Shown one piece after another: positions 28,304 to 37,896 of a DNA stretch of 64,000 nucleotides. Under the pieces are notes generated by a model, which saw only the letters and a program-made list of their open reading frames with translations, was not told where the DNA came from and made no database searches. The stretch comes from Anabaena lutea FACHB-196 (GTDB taxonomy: Bacteria; Cyanobacteriota; Cyanobacteriia; Cyanobacteriales; Nostocaceae), in NCBI RefSeq assembly GCF_014698305.1, contig NZ_JACJST010000013.1:108519-172518 (forward strand), written 5' to 3'. Made by a program: the position numbers and the translations under genes. The number at the start of each line of letters is the position of its first letter. The first letter of the stretch is position 1.

Positions 28304-28792
28304 TCTTTGGTTAGGTGTAAAGTCAAGCGGGTTTCGGTTTGAGGTTGAGTTTATATTATTTATTTCGTAAGTATTCAGGATAGAGAATACTCCAAGTCAT
28401 GAGAATAAAGGCTTTTTTAGTCAACTTTGATGATTTTGATAAAATCTCACTTCTATCTATTCTTCATTTCATAAGCATTCTGACTCCTGACTCCTGAATT
28501 CTTACTTTATTTCTTATAATTAGCTGTTTTTATCTCGTTATACTTGCTGAATTTTTAGCCATGATAAACAATACCATATCTTAGTTAAATAAAACCTATA
28601 TTTAAGTCAATTAAACTAGTGTAGTTATGGCTTTGTAGATGCTGGTTTTGAGTTGTTAATTAACTAACTTGATCACAACTTAATCAACATCATGTCTATT
28701 TCACAGCAAGTATTTCATTGATTTTGGCTGGCTTAAGTTTAGCACGAAACCCAATTGTTTTATTAAGTTATTGATGATCTCAAACCTAATAG
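28304..28792. other. 489-bp gap holding a MITE copy
   Basis: No gene is seen. The region contains the first copy of the GTAAGTATTCAGGA element (28367-28505) followed by about 290 bp of AT-rich sequence up to the 3' end of the MFS gene. Confidence 0.6.
28367..28505 (+). mobile_element. MITE copy 1 (139 bp), GTAAGTATTCAGGA ends
   Basis: The left end GTAAGTATTCAGGA and right end TCCTGAATTCTTAC are inverted with one mismatch in 14. The interior shares the blocks GAGAATAAAGGCTTT, TTGATGATTTTGATAAAATC and TTCATAAGCATTCTGA with the copies at 55303, 59514 and 60117. This is the shortest copy and lacks the AAAGGTCTGCGAAGCGTC segment. There is no open reading frame, so it would have to be mobilised in trans. 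Confidence 0.75.
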
Positions 28793-30463
28793 CTAATCAC
28801 GGGAATTATACCAGGTTAATATACCTCCCAAGAAGACGATTGTAGCTAATCCCAAAAAGACCGCCTTTAAGCCAATAAAGGTTTCTGCTACACCAGCTAA
28901 CGCCAAAGGTAGGGTGAGGGCAATATTAATCACATTATTCTGCAAACCAAAGACTTTACCCCGCATTTCCGGGGGTGTTTCTGTTTGGATAGCGGTTTGC
29001 ATGGGAATACCTACCAACGAGCCAAAGACACCAACAAGGGCAACTAACAGTAATGCTGCCCATAGCTGGCTTGTGAAGACTGAAAGACCAACCAAAGATG
29101 CTGCCACGCCAAGACAACCCCAGAGACTGAGTTGCCTATAGGAGAAGCGTTGACCAAATTGACCGAGAATTGTCGCCCCTGCCGCGATACCCACCCCAGC
29201 AGATGCCAGTAAAAAGCCGAATTGGGAGGCTTTCATGTTGGGAATAATTTCTGCCATGCGAACGGCTAGAACAGTTAGGGCTGCAAAGACAGAAAATAAG
29301 ATGATCAGTTGTAGTAAAGCATTACGAACCCGATGATTTTCTTTGAGGTAAGATAAACCGTCGCGCAAGTCAGAGAAAACATGAGGGAATTCGGTTTCTG
29401 GGGGGTGGGGTTGTTCATTGGTCTTGAGTAGGAATAAAATAATTCCTGCGATCGCATAACTGCCACCAACGACAATTTCTTTACCCAGTCCACCACTACC
29501 CCCAACTTGTAACCACAATTCATCAGCTATTGCTAACAGCGGTTCCCCCACAGCAAAGCCCACGATTACCGATGCCATCATCGTAGTTGTGTACAGGGAA
29601 TTAGCCGAAAGTAAATTCTGCTCTTCCACCACCAAGGGAATTGCAGCCTGTTCTGCTGGTGCAAAAAACTGGGTTAGGGTAGAAACTAAAAAAGTCACTG
29701 CCAAAATGATCAGAAAACCCATCGGCAAAACTCCTACAGGTTGCCAATCTTGAGTTAACCACAGTAGGACGGGAATTGCCAAAACCAGGATACCGCGCCA
29801 AATATTCGTTGCTACCAACACAACTTTTTTTGACCAGCGGTCTACAAACACCCCAGCCACAGAACCAAACAGCACCGCTGGAATGGTAAAAACCATCATT
29901 AACGCCGACACCCAACCACTAATGCTTTGATCACTCTGTTGAAACTGACTGTTAATTAAAGCAATCATTAGCACTAGATATACTTTATCAGCCAGTTGAC
30001 AGAAAACCTGACCACCCCAAAGAGCCAGGAAATTTGGGTTTTTTAATACAGGTAAAAACCCTTTTTTTTCTACATTTTCTGATGGTGATTTTCCATCTGA
30101 ACCAGACCCGTTTAATTGTGATGTTTCTGGTTCGCTCGCTACTTGTAAATTTTCCTGAGTAGCATTACCTTTGCCATTAGTTTCAGGAGTTGTTAGTGAT
30201 ACTTCCGAGCTTGTTTCTGATTGTTTAGGAATATCAGTTAAAGGAAGTTCTGATCTGCAATTTTTATGCTGAGAAACATCTTTGGGAGAAATTTCTTGGC
30301 TATTAACTTGACTATTAGTTTGACTAACCTGAAGTTGGGAAACAGAATTAAGGTCATTGGGTGTTGTACTGTCTGATACCCTATTCTTGTTTTTAGCTTG
30401 GCTGGGTGACAGAGGCAGGATTTTTCTATCCAAATCAGACGATTGCATCATGGTTGGTGGCAA
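28793..30463 (-). CDS. MFS transporter with long disordered N-terminus
   Basis: The first 130 or so residues are polar, Ser/Gln/Asn-rich and probably disordered. About eleven or twelve membrane helices follow from residue 140 ([20 protein letters not shown]). The [20 protein letters not shown] loop is the conserved cytosolic loop of DHA3-type MFS exporters. Substrate is unknown. Its start region overlaps the recO end by 29 bp; in-frame ATGs at 30451 and 30448 (MMQSSDLD) reduce the overlap and are equally likely starts. Confidence 0.88.
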   Translation of the reverse strand: MPPTMMQSSDLDRKILPLSPSQAKNKNRVSDSTTPNDLNSVSQLQVSQTNSQVNSQEISPKDVSQHKNCRSELPLTDIPKQSETSSEVSLTTPETNGKGNATQENLQVASEPETSQLNGSGSDGKSPSENVEKKGFLPVLKNPNFLALWGGQVFCQLADKVYLVLMIALINSQFQQSDQSISGWVSALMMVFTIPAVLFGSVAGVFVDRWSKKVVLVATNIWRGILVLAIPVLLWLTQDWQPVGVLPMGFLIILAVTFLVSTLTQFFAPAEQAAIPLVVEEQNLLSANSLYTTTMMASVIVGFAVGEPLLAIADELWLQVGGSGGLGKEIVVGGSYAIAGIILFLLKTNEQPHPPETEFPHVFSDLRDGLSYLKENHRVRNALLQLIILFSVFAALTVLAVRMAEIIPNMKASQFGFLLASAGVGIAAGATILGQFGQRFSYRQLSLWGCLGVAASLVGLSVFTSQLWAALLLVALVGVFGSLVGIPMQTAIQTETPPEMRGKVFGLQNNVINIALTLPLALAGVAETFIGLKAVFLGLATIVFLGGILTWYNSRD

Positions 30464-31340
30464 AATAGGAATCGATCAAGGTGGCAGAGCGAATAGGGCG
30501 ACCAAAGTGATATTGGGCATACTGGCGCAAAATCTGCTCAACAGATAACCAGCCAGAATCTGTGGCTGCATCTATTTGTATTATCTCTGGTTGCGACAGA
30601 TGTTGGAGCATGAACAGTTCTTTGGCATTCAGACGACCAGAAATCACTGGTAGGTCTTGGTGATGCACAACTGTTTCATAGCCAGGGTTAGGGAGATTGG
30701 TTACTGGTAATTGGGGACTGGGTAAATTTCTTCTTTCTTTTTCCCTTTCTTTTCGTAAACCTTCCCAAGCCTGTAAACAAACCGTTCCCCCCGCAGGAAC
30801 ACTAAATCCTACTTTCCAATTAGGGTTTGTTAAGTCGGGGATGAGGGGAAGCTGGGTTAAGCAACAAACTTGGACTTGCGGCGTTAATCCTGCTAAAGAT
30901 AAAAGATGAAATATTCCTTGAGCTAGATGTGCAATTACATCTAATCCTTCTGTTTTAGGTAAACTTTCCAACCGCTGAAGATGTTCATTAAATAATTCAT
31001 AAAGTTCTTCTTGGGGTTGTTCGCTTAAAGCCTGACACAAGACTATTTCAGCTAAATATTGACTAGCAGCTAATTTTCCTAAGTCTTTGGTTAGACCTGG
31101 ATAGGTTTTTATAGTTTGCGCTTGAGTAATTGTATCTAAATTTCGTCCTTGGGAAATCAGTAATTCATTGACAATAAACATCCCACTTCTACCACCCAAG
31201 CTGGAGCTATGCTTACGCGCCCCAGGAGCAACCGCCCGAATCAAACCGAATTCTTGGGTCAAAATTGTGACTATTTTATCCGACTCGCCGAGCGCCTGAG
31301 TTTTGAGATTAATGCCAGTTGCTTTATAAGTTCTACTCAT
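30435..31340 (-). CDS. recO: DNA repair protein RecO
   Basis: The OB-fold N-terminus is clear ([43 protein letters not shown]), followed by the helical domain with [20 protein letters not shown]. RecO works with RecF and RecR to load RecA on SSB-coated gaps. The 301-residue length is slightly above average because of a Glu/Arg/Pro-rich insert around residues 200-225. It is the upstream gene of a recO-MFS unit, with deoC about 90 bp from its start. Confidence 0.94.
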   Translation of the reverse strand: MSRTYKATGINLKTQALGESDKIVTILTQEFGLIRAVAPGARKHSSSLGGRSGMFIVNELLISQGRNLDTITQAQTIKTYPGLTKDLGKLAASQYLAEIVLCQALSEQPQEELYELFNEHLQRLESLPKTEGLDVIAHLAQGIFHLLSLAGLTPQVQVCCLTQLPLIPDLTNPNWKVGFSVPAGGTVCLQAWEGLRKEREKERRNLPSPQLPVTNLPNPGYETVVHHQDLPVISGRLNAKELFMLQHLSQPEIIQIDAATDSGWLSVEQILRQYAQYHFGRPIRSATLIDSYFATNHDAIV

Positions 31341-31354
31341 TACTCATTATTTAC

Positions 31355-31383
31355 TTAGTCATTAGTCATTAGTCATTAGTCAG
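31355..31383. repeat. STRR TTAGTCA between deoC and recO
   Basis: About four tandem TTAGTCA heptamers sit just upstream of the recO start. This is the same unit as at 1684-1725. Confidence 0.8.
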
Positions 31384-31431
31384 TGGCAAAATAAATGACA
31401 ACTTACAAACACAAATTACAAAAACCAATGA

Positions 31432-32118
31432 CTACTCACTTTTTTCTTTTTCCACGTGATTGCGCTGACGGAGTAAATCAATACCACGAGATGTGCCTAA
31501 TCTTGTCGCACCTGCCATGATTAAATCTAGGGCTTCGTTGTGGGTGCGAATACCACCTGATGCTTTAATTCCTACCCTGTCCTTTGCCATTTCTTTCAAC
31601 ATCTGCACATCTGCCACCGTTGCTCCGCCATTCCAACCTGTACTAGTTTTTAAGAAAGCCGCACCGGCTTCCATAGCTATTTCCGCAGCTATTCTTTTCT
31701 CCGGTTCTGTCAGTAGGCTAGTTTCTAAAATTACCTTGACACATGGCCCCGCTACTTCACAAATTGTAGCAATTTCCCGGTGGACTTCCTCAGTTTTTCC
31801 AGCTTTTAACCAGCCTAAATTAATCATCAAATCTAACTCCTCAGCGCCATTTTCCAACGCTTCTTGAGCTTCGTAAAACTTGACTGCTGAAGTTGTTGCA
31901 CCAGTAGGAAAGCCAATCACCGTACAAACTTTGGGGTTTTTGTTGTGGAGAAGTTCAACCGCTTGCTTGACATAACAAGGTTGCAAGCAAACCGTCGCAA
32001 AGTTAAACCTGTATGCTTCATCACACCACTGTGACACCTGTTCTGGGGTAGCAATTGGTAAGAGGAGGGAGTGATCGATAAATGGCGCAATATCAATGTT
32101 TGGATAGTCTGCTGCCAT
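31432..32118 (-). CDS. deoC: Deoxyribose-phosphate aldolase
   Basis: At 228 residues this is a class I DeoC. D96 ([10 protein letters not shown]) and the Schiff-base lysine K157 (FLKTSTGW) are present, with the second lysine in [11 protein letters not shown]. The enzyme cleaves 2-deoxyribose 5-phosphate to glyceraldehyde 3-phosphate and acetaldehyde in deoxynucleoside salvage. No other deo genes are nearby. It lies upstream of recO on the same strand with an STRR between. Confidence 0.96.
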   Translation of the reverse strand: MAADYPNIDIAPFIDHSLLLPIATPEQVSQWCDEAYRFNFATVCLQPCYVKQAVELLHNKNPKVCTVIGFPTGATTSAVKFYEAQEALENGAEELDLMINLGWLKAGKTEEVHREIATICEVAGPCVKVILETSLLTEPEKRIAAEIAMEAGAAFLKTSTGWNGGATVADVQMLKEMAKDRVGIKASGGIRTHNEALDLIMAGATRLGTSRGIDLLRQRNHVEKEKSE

Positions 32119-32285
32119 CGTTTGTTCTGCCTGTGATAGATTATTAAAGTTTATGAAAAATTAAAACATTTCTTATATATTAAACCACATATATTACGAG
32201 TTTATCCTGAAAACGGGCAGTTAACTTAGTTTGGTATATCGGCTTTTTAAGTGTTTTCCAATTTATAAGGGTATTTAAATTGACT

Positions 32286-33416
32286 TTAAGTAATTTTAGT
32301 ACCAGTTGCTAAAAAGTCAAGAATATTTTGAGCTAATGCTTGTGCTGCTAAGTATGGCACACCATTACCAACGGTTTTAAACATATTCGTAAGTGACATA
32401 TTTTCTGGAAGTGAAAAATTAGCAGGTAAAGATTGAATAGCTAAAGCTTCCGCAACAGAAATACGTCTAATTTTGTAAGGATGTAAATGTACTTCATTAT
32501 TACCATAACAAGCTGTAGGAGAATAACGCCATCTATGCAAACGTTTAAATGACTTTTTAGAATCATCTCCTTCTTCAATAGTAGCAAATTTAGTTCTACC
32601 TGCTCTTGGTTGAAAATAATGTTTAGCGTTGGGATGGTTTAAAACATCATTTTTTCTAAACCAATATTCTACAGTTAGTTTTTCAGGAATATTTTCAGGA
32701 CAAGGAATTATAGAATCTTCTTTAAATGGTTCGCTTTTATTCCAAGGATACGCAAATACTTGATTTTGAGGATATAAAATATATTTTTCCCAAGGAAATG
32801 TAAAACCATCTTTAATTCCTATATCTTTGAGAAAAATATTTCTAAAGCCAATTAAAATAATTCTGTCTCTATCTTGAGGGACACCATATTCAATAGAATT
32901 AATTAACCGTTCTGTTAATATATAACCTGCTTGTTGTAATTTTATTTTCAATAATTCATAAAATAAACGATGTTTTGTTGTTCTCCACAAACCTTTGACA
33001 TTTTCAAATAAAAAGAAATCGGGTAAGTTTTGACAAATCAATTCAATATAAGAGGATGAGAGTTTACCATTATCGCCTAAATGTCCTTTGTTTTTACCAC
33101 CAATAGAAAAATCAGGACAAGGTGGCCCACCAATAAAACCAATTATATTATTTGATTTACGGGAATCTTTGACTAATTCTTGAATGCGTTGTGCTTGTGT
33201 TCCTGCGATTAATTTGCTTACGTCTGTGGCTTCACCTTGATGATATCCATATTCAGGTTGTGGGAGTTTGAGAAGTTCCCGTGAATAGCGATATGCGGAC
33301 ATGAATGGGGGGAATATTTCGTTAACGTAAGCGATTTTATAGCCTATGGTTTCAAAGCCTAAGTCGAGGAATCCTGAACCGGAGAAAAAAGAGAAGATGG
33401 TAGGTTTAATTGTCAT
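32286..33416 (-). CDS. DNA cytosine-5 methyltransferase (orphan)
   Basis: The 376-residue chain shows the C5-methyltransferase order: motif I FSFFSGSGFLDLGFE, motif IV GGPPCPDFS with catalytic C100, motif VI FLFENVKGL (E138), motif VIII-like QDRDRIILIGFR, and motif X TVGNGVPYLAAQALA. The usual PPCQ is PPCP here, which is tolerated in some members. No restriction gene is adjacent. The gene is AT-rich compared with deoC and faces a broken ParA gene, so it is probably part of an acquired segment. Confidence 0.93.
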   Translation of the reverse strand: MTIKPTIFSFFSGSGFLDLGFETIGYKIAYVNEIFPPFMSAYRYSRELLKLPQPEYGYHQGEATDVSKLIAGTQAQRIQELVKDSRKSNNIIGFIGGPPCPDFSIGGKNKGHLGDNGKLSSSYIELICQNLPDFFLFENVKGLWRTTKHRLFYELLKIKLQQAGYILTERLINSIEYGVPQDRDRIILIGFRNIFLKDIGIKDGFTFPWEKYILYPQNQVFAYPWNKSEPFKEDSIIPCPENIPEKLTVEYWFRKNDVLNHPNAKHYFQPRAGRTKFATIEEGDDSKKSFKRLHRWRYSPTACYGNNEVHLHPYKIRRISVAEALAIQSLPANFSLPENMSLTNMFKTVGNGVPYLAAQALAQNILDFLATGTKIT

Positions 33417-33499
33417 GAAAAAAGATTTTTAACAGCGATCAAAATATACATTTTATGAATTAAGTGCTACTCTGATATTTGAAGATTTTACTTTTATGT

Positions 33500-34234
33500 A
33501 TGGCACCAATAATTAGTATTTTTAACAACAAAGGTGGGGTGAGTAAAACCACTTATATGTTCCATAGTGATTATTTTATAATTCCCATCTCTCCTGATCT
33601 ATTCTCAATTAGAGGTACAGAAAATTTAGGTTCTAAACTTGAAGCCTGGCGTCAAGGTTGGGAGCAGTGTAATAATGCTTGGAACAATAAAACTTTAACT
33701 CTACCGCACGGACAACCAACATTTTTAGGTTATGTGATGCAACAGCACAATATCCGTGAAGATTCTGAAGAAAAAATGACGAAAGGCTGGCAGATATTTG
33801 GAAATCGTATTGAGTCTGCAATTCAAGAAAATATTGTCAACAGATTAGCTAAACTAGACCAGGTTTATTACTGGCCTGATGGGAATTTCAATCTAGGAAA
33901 AATTCCTAATCTTCACAGTCTTATTCCTTATTCATTAGAGGCAAAAAAACCAGTTTTTGATTGTACCAGTGTAGATGGTTTGCGTGGCGCACATATTAGT
34001 AGAGCTAGAGACTCAGTTGAATATTTTGAGCCAATAGCACAAAGACTTTTGACTGTGCTTAACAGTCATGGGTTTTTTGAAAAGAAAGCAAAACCCAACC
34101 AAGTCCCGAAAATGTTGGGTTTTCTCAACCCAACCTACTATTTTTTTAATGGTGCGTTATTGAGAGATAGAGCGACTGTTATTCACATCTTCTCATTATC
34201 CCATAATGTGCCAGGGAATAAATTCCCTGTCTAA
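33500..34234 (+). pseudogene. ParA-family ATPase with internal deletion
   Basis: The start MAPIISIFNNKGGVSKTTYM holds an intact deviant Walker A box, but the sequence jumps directly from TTYMFH to DYFIIPISPDLFSIRGTENL. About 100 residues that should carry the DxD and Walker B regions are missing. The frame remains open through a ParA-like C-terminal half and then runs into repeat sequence from about 34085. ATP hydrolysis would not be expected. It is divergent from the methyltransferase gene. Confidence 0.75.
34090..34140. repeat. AACCCAAC/GTTGGGTT hairpin repeat
   Basis: AACCCAACC near 34094 can pair with TGTTGGGTT near 34113, and a further CAACCCAACC follows near 34126. This dispersed-repeat type provides the last codons of the ParA frame. 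Confidence 0.5.
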
Positions 34235-34323
34235 TAGTTCAAGTCTACTAAAGTAGACTAAAGATTAATTTTCAGTCCACTTTAGTGGACTTTGGCTATT
34301 AGCCTGCGATTTCAATCGTAGGC
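34212..34323. repeat. Array of four tight hairpins
   Basis: Four inverted repeats with 2-base loops follow each other: CAGGGAAT/ATTCCCTG (34212-34229), AGTCTACT/AGTAGACT (34242-34259), AGTCCACT/AGTGGACT (34274-34291) and GCCTGCGATT/AATCGTAGGC (34302-34323). It resembles REP-type arrays. The first one overlaps the end of the ParA frame. Confidence 0.75.
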
Positions 34324-34457
34324 GGGTTATATCAATTTTCATTGAGCTTGCACAAAATCGCAAATCTTAAAATCAAGATATATCAAGATTTGGGAGTCTT
34401 CGTATTATGTGCATCTTCAAAGTAAAACGATATTAGTTACATAATACAAGAGTTGAA

Positions 34458-34685
34458 CTATTCAATAATTTCATCATATTGATTTAAATCGTCTTCTGGT
34501 AATTCTTTAATATCCATAAACACATCTGCTAAAGTTTTTTCATTTAGCCATTGATGACGTTCTTTTGTATAGTCTCCTTTACCTGGGGTAAAATATTGAA
34601 TAAATCGAATAGTATCGGCAACTCCCAGAGAATTTATTAATGCATCGTAGCCTTGTTTAATAATTTCATTTTGGGTTTTCATCAT
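34458..34685 (-). CDS. Small protein paired with a PIN-domain gene, putative antitoxin-like
   Basis: The 75-residue product (MMKTQNEIIKQGYDALINSL, then a Glu/Asp-rich end) overlaps the 3' end of the PIN gene by 20 bp. It reads as an acidic helical protein that could bind a toxin, but I do not recognise its DNA-binding fold. The order toxin-then-small-protein is inverted from classic VapBC. Function is inferred only from the coupling. Confidence 0.65.
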   Translation of the reverse strand: MMKTQNEIIKQGYDALINSLGVADTIRFIQYFTPGKGDYTKERHQWLNEKTLADVFMDIKELPEDDLNQYDEIIE

Positions 34686-35151
34686 TGCTTTCCTCTACTT
34701 GTATTACTTCTGCGAGCCATTGCACAGGGTTGTTAATTTTTACGTTAATTAATTGAGAATATTTTTGAGATTTTTTAAGAAGTCTATCATCTGTTGTCAA
34801 AAATATATCTGCCTGACTTCTTTCAGCACTAGCAATGTGAGTAGCATCATAGCTGGAGAATCCTAATTTTTGAAGTTCGGTGGCTCTGTTTTCAATGAAG
34901 ACGCTATTAATAACTTTAATTTTAGCAATCAAGAGTAATTTTTTGACGTTTTGGAGTCTTTCTAAATCAGGTGTTTGATTTAATTCGGAGATTAAAGCAC
35001 TGCTGTTGATTAATTTCCAATTTTCTGATTGACATTGACTCAGAATTGTCATAATAGCCTGTGCTTCTACATAAATACGAGATTGCATTTGATCATCAAA
35101 TGGACGATTCAGACAACAAGTATCAAGATATATTCTATATTGTGTAATCAT
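34666..35151 (-). CDS. PIN-domain protein, putative ribonuclease toxin
   Basis: The 161 residues show a PIN fold: YRIYLDTCCLNRPFDDQ with the first metal-binding aspartate, a middle glutamate region (SALISELNQTPD), SYDATHIASAERSQADIFLT and TTDDRLLKKS with the last acidic residues. The CCLNRP form is typical of a PIN subgroup common in cyanobacteria. Such proteins cleave RNA. It overlaps the next small gene by 20 bp, suggesting a toxin-antitoxin-like pair. Confidence 0.85.
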   Translation of the reverse strand: MITQYRIYLDTCCLNRPFDDQMQSRIYVEAQAIMTILSQCQSENWKLINSSALISELNQTPDLERLQNVKKLLLIAKIKVINSVFIENRATELQKLGFSSYDATHIASAERSQADIFLTTDDRLLKKSQKYSQLINVKINNPVQWLAEVIQVEESNDENPK

Positions 35152-35197
35152 GGTATTTAATCATCTGAATCATAAATATAAGGTGTTCAAAAAATAA

Positions 35198-35704
35198 ATG
35201 TTTAACTTACAACGAATATTCACCGGATTTGTCTTAACACTGTTCCAAATAATATACCGGATAACTCATTTATTTGTCGAGATTAAATATTTTTTCCGCC
35301 AACGCGCAGCATTGACAAAATATCAGGAAATTATCGATTGGGTTAAAACTCAAAATATACCCTTAGATACCAGCGAAGCCTTGAAATTACCTGATCATTT
35401 ACTTGGTATTAGTCATGATGACTTAGTTCAAGTCCTCCATACATCAGAAGATAGATACTATGTGGCAATCATGATTAATTATAGCTTAGGTATAACAGGT
35501 ACGACACACAGAGTTAAAGGTATATTTGCTTGTGATGTACCTTTAGAACCCAGATATTTGACTAAAATTCCTAATGTTTGTCACCGTATCAATATTTTAG
35601 GAGAATATCAAAAACCATATAAAGTAGCCTGGGCGTTTACAAATCTTGAAGTTGATAAGCAATATAATGATTGTCTATTTGCAGTTCATCGTCAATTAAA
35701 CTAA
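35198..35704 (+). CDS. Hypothetical protein, 168 aa
   Basis: I do not recognise the family. The N-terminus MFNLQRIFTGFVLTLFQIIY is hydrophobic and could be a membrane anchor or reentrant helix. The rest is soluble with LPDHLLGISHDDLVQVLHTS and ends EVDKQYNDCLFAVHRQLN. It is divergent from the PIN gene by 46 bp and followed by 235 bp without a gene. Confidence 0.6.
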   Translation: MFNLQRIFTGFVLTLFQIIYRITHLFVEIKYFFRQRAALTKYQEIIDWVKTQNIPLDTSEALKLPDHLLGISHDDLVQVLHTSEDRYYVAIMINYSLGITGTTHRVKGIFACDVPLEPRYLTKIPNVCHRINILGEYQKPYKVAWAFTNLEVDKQYNDCLFAVHRQLN

Positions 35705-35898
35705 TTATTTTATAACTTTATAATAGATTTTCTTAATCTACGGAGGTACAAAATTATCTGCGTACCCTGCGGGAAGCAAGCTATATCTGCGTTTATCCTC
35801 CTCTATCTGCGGTTAATTCTTTATTCCTTTACCTCACTGAGATGGGGATCAAAATTATAGGTATTTACGCGAATTCATCCAACAAGATATTATTACTT

Positions 35899-35925
35899 GA
35901 TAGGTATCTCCGAAGACAACCTATC
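35899..35925. terminator. Stem-loop between convergent genes
   Basis: GATAGGT and ACCTATC pair around TATCTCCGAAGACA-like sequence, which itself can pair TCT with AGA. It lies 15 bp beyond the stop of the 68-aa minus-strand gene, in the convergent gap. The T-tract is weak. Confidence 0.4.
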
Positions 35926-35939
35926 GAGTATTGTCTTCA

Positions 35940-36146
35940 TTAATTGCCTTTTTCTGCAAGTGCTTCTAAATGAAAAGCAATATTATTGAGTGCGAACTGA
36001 ATTTCTGTACTGTGAGGAATACTTCTCCATCTTGGAGTTGTTGCATGATCCAGTGCGGTTGTATCTAAGTATCGTGCAAAAACGATGATTTTTTCTGGAT
36101 CTGTTGCGGCTGTAGCCAAATTTTCCAAAAATTCTTGAGGTGTCAT
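35940..36146 (-). CDS. Small conserved-looking hypothetical protein, 68 aa
   Basis: The product reads MTPQEFLENLATAATDPEKI, then VFARYLDTTALDHATTPRW and a helical C-terminus. There is no recognised domain. Balanced composition and a clean ATG argue for a real gene. It has no close operon partner. Confidence 0.5.
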   Translation of the reverse strand: MTPQEFLENLATAATDPEKIIVFARYLDTTALDHATTPRWRSIPHSTEIQFALNNIAFHLEALAEKGN

Positions 36147-36256
36147 AGGTTTGCAAATAGTGTAAACATCTGAGAAAATCAGAGATGTTATGAGAATAAC
36201 TGCTACACCATCATCAATCTGTTCAAAATTGCCTTAAATTTCTCCAATTTGAAAAA

Positions 36257-36303
36257 TAAAACCCGCTTTTTATTTAGGAATAACTCCACTGAAAGCGGGT
36301 TTC
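36257..36303 (-). terminator. Intrinsic terminator after the GTPase gene
   Basis: Leftward, AAACCCGCTTT and AAAGCGGGTTT form an 11-bp stem around a 22-base loop, followed by a T-rich stretch (TTTATTTTTC) about 20 bp past the gene end. Confidence 0.75.
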
Positions 36304-36325
36304 AAATTTCTGATTTTGTGCGAAA

Positions 36326-37744
36326 TTATCCGACAACTTCAACTGGCTTCGCTTCCGGTAACAAACGTTTCACACCTTGCTTAACAAAAGCTTCCAAAAC
36401 AGCCATTTTTTGATTCTGCTGGAATACTGTTTGTAAAACTTGGCGTAATTTTTCCAGGTTCAAACCATTTCCTGTTTCTAAAGCTATTTCTTGCTGTTCA
36501 AAATACTCAACTAAGCTTAACCCAGCAACTCTAGTTAAATAAGCAGCACTCACACCTTCAACTAGTCCCCCAGCAACGAAGGTGATAGCGTTAGTTTTGA
36601 GAATACCAGTAACAGCCCTTGTAGAAAGTTCCACTAAACCTAATTTCAACATTAAACTTCCCATAGTTCCGGCTACTTGTTGCGCTTGTTCTAAGGAAAT
36701 TTTTTGCTGATAAATATTACCCAAATCCATTACCATTTGAGCATTAATCGCCGCAGTTGCTAATATATCTAAAGCGGGAATTGGGTTAGCAAAGGCAGCA
36801 GCAGCAGCAATCCACTGATTTTGTTCTATGATAGGTGTAGAGCGATCGCGCCGTACCCCATTTAAACAATTTTTCGCCTCCGCTTTCAATAACAGCACTT
36901 TTCGCATCGTTGTTGTACAAACTAGCTGCTGTCCTTGCTGTCCTAAAACTTCCCCTAACTGCTGCGTTAACTGTTGAATATCTGGTGCTGGTTGTTCCAT
37001 CCATTCTTGCACAGAACCATCAGCTTCATGTTTCCGCACTTTCACAGAAACGGGAGAAGCCGCAGTTGCGACTACATTACCTTGCATTCTTTGTTTCAAT
37101 GATTGCAAAACTGTAGCACGTTCATCTATTTGATACTGGTCTTGTTTATTAAAAACCAGTAATGTTGATTGTTTTGCTGCTTTTAGTTGTTGTAAAACTC
37201 GAAATTCTGAGTCTGTCAAATCACCGTTTGTCAGGAACAAAACAAAATCTGATTTTTGCAGTTCTGACAAAATAGCTACATTTGAACTTTCACCCAGTTC
37301 TGTAAACAAAGGTGCTGTTTCCGAAAAATGTAGAGACGTTGTATCTAACGTCTTGAGAATTTGAATAACTGCACTTTTACCTACTGACTTTCCACCAGTA
37401 ACAGCAACTTGAATTGCTTGTCTATCTAACTCTAAAGGTAATTTAGCAAGTTGTTCGCGTAGGCTTTCTAAAGCTGGATGGTTTGCGGCTTCTTCTGCGA
37501 GTTGGTTGATGATTGCTTCTGTTTGAGCGATACAACTTTCTACAGATGCCCTATCTACAACCATATCATTTAGCTGCTCATCAGGGCGATTTTTCTGCAA
37601 TAACCACAAACCCCCACCCACAGCTAAAGCACTCAGAAGGCCGAATTCTCCCACTTGAACTATTGAATCATGCCAAGTGTCTAACATCCACAGGGAGAAG
37701 GACAATCCCAGTCCTCCCACCAATATTGGTTTATGTAACTTCAC
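36326..37744 (-). CDS. GTPase-like protein with DUF697 C-terminal region
   Basis: From the chosen GTG (VKLHKPILVGGLGLSFSLWM) the chain is 472 residues with an N-terminal membrane helix pair. It has a P-loop VTGGKSVGKSAV, a NKQD guanine-specificity motif (TLLVFNKQDQYQ) and a C-terminal DUF697-type hydrophobic region (AAAAAFANPIPALDILATAA, NAQMVMDLGNIY). Such proteins are membrane-associated GTPases of uncertain role. A GGAG sits 10 bases before the GTG. A longer TTG frame from 37843 overlaps the divergent DUF29 promoter and was rejected. Confidence 0.82.
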   Translation of the reverse strand: MKLHKPILVGGLGLSFSLWMLDTWHDSIVQVGEFGLLSALAVGGGLWLLQKNRPDEQLNDMVVDRASVESCIAQTEAIINQLAEEAANHPALESLREQLAKLPLELDRQAIQVAVTGGKSVGKSAVIQILKTLDTTSLHFSETAPLFTELGESSNVAILSELQKSDFVLFLTNGDLTDSEFRVLQQLKAAKQSTLLVFNKQDQYQIDERATVLQSLKQRMQGNVVATAASPVSVKVRKHEADGSVQEWMEQPAPDIQQLTQQLGEVLGQQGQQLVCTTTMRKVLLLKAEAKNCLNGVRRDRSTPIIEQNQWIAAAAAFANPIPALDILATAAINAQMVMDLGNIYQQKISLEQAQQVAGTMGSLMLKLGLVELSTRAVTGILKTNAITFVAGGLVEGVSAAYLTRVAGLSLVEYFEQQEIALETGNGLNLEKLRQVLQTVFQQNQKMAVLEAFVKQGVKRLLPEAKPVEVVG

Positions 37745-37896
37745 AATTCTGATTCTCCGCGCTTGGATAGCTTTATCTTCAGAATAGATCAAAACCTGCT
37801 TTTGGGAGTGCCACAAGTAAACAGATTTAATTATAAAATACAATTATGCACTGGTTGAATAAATATTCACTGATTTATAACTTGAGGTTAGTACAT

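Noticed and set aside
37745..37843. TTG start of the DUF697 GTPase
   Set aside because: It adds 33 poorly conserved residues and crowds the divergent DUF29 gene. The GTG at 37744 has a good ribosome binding site.
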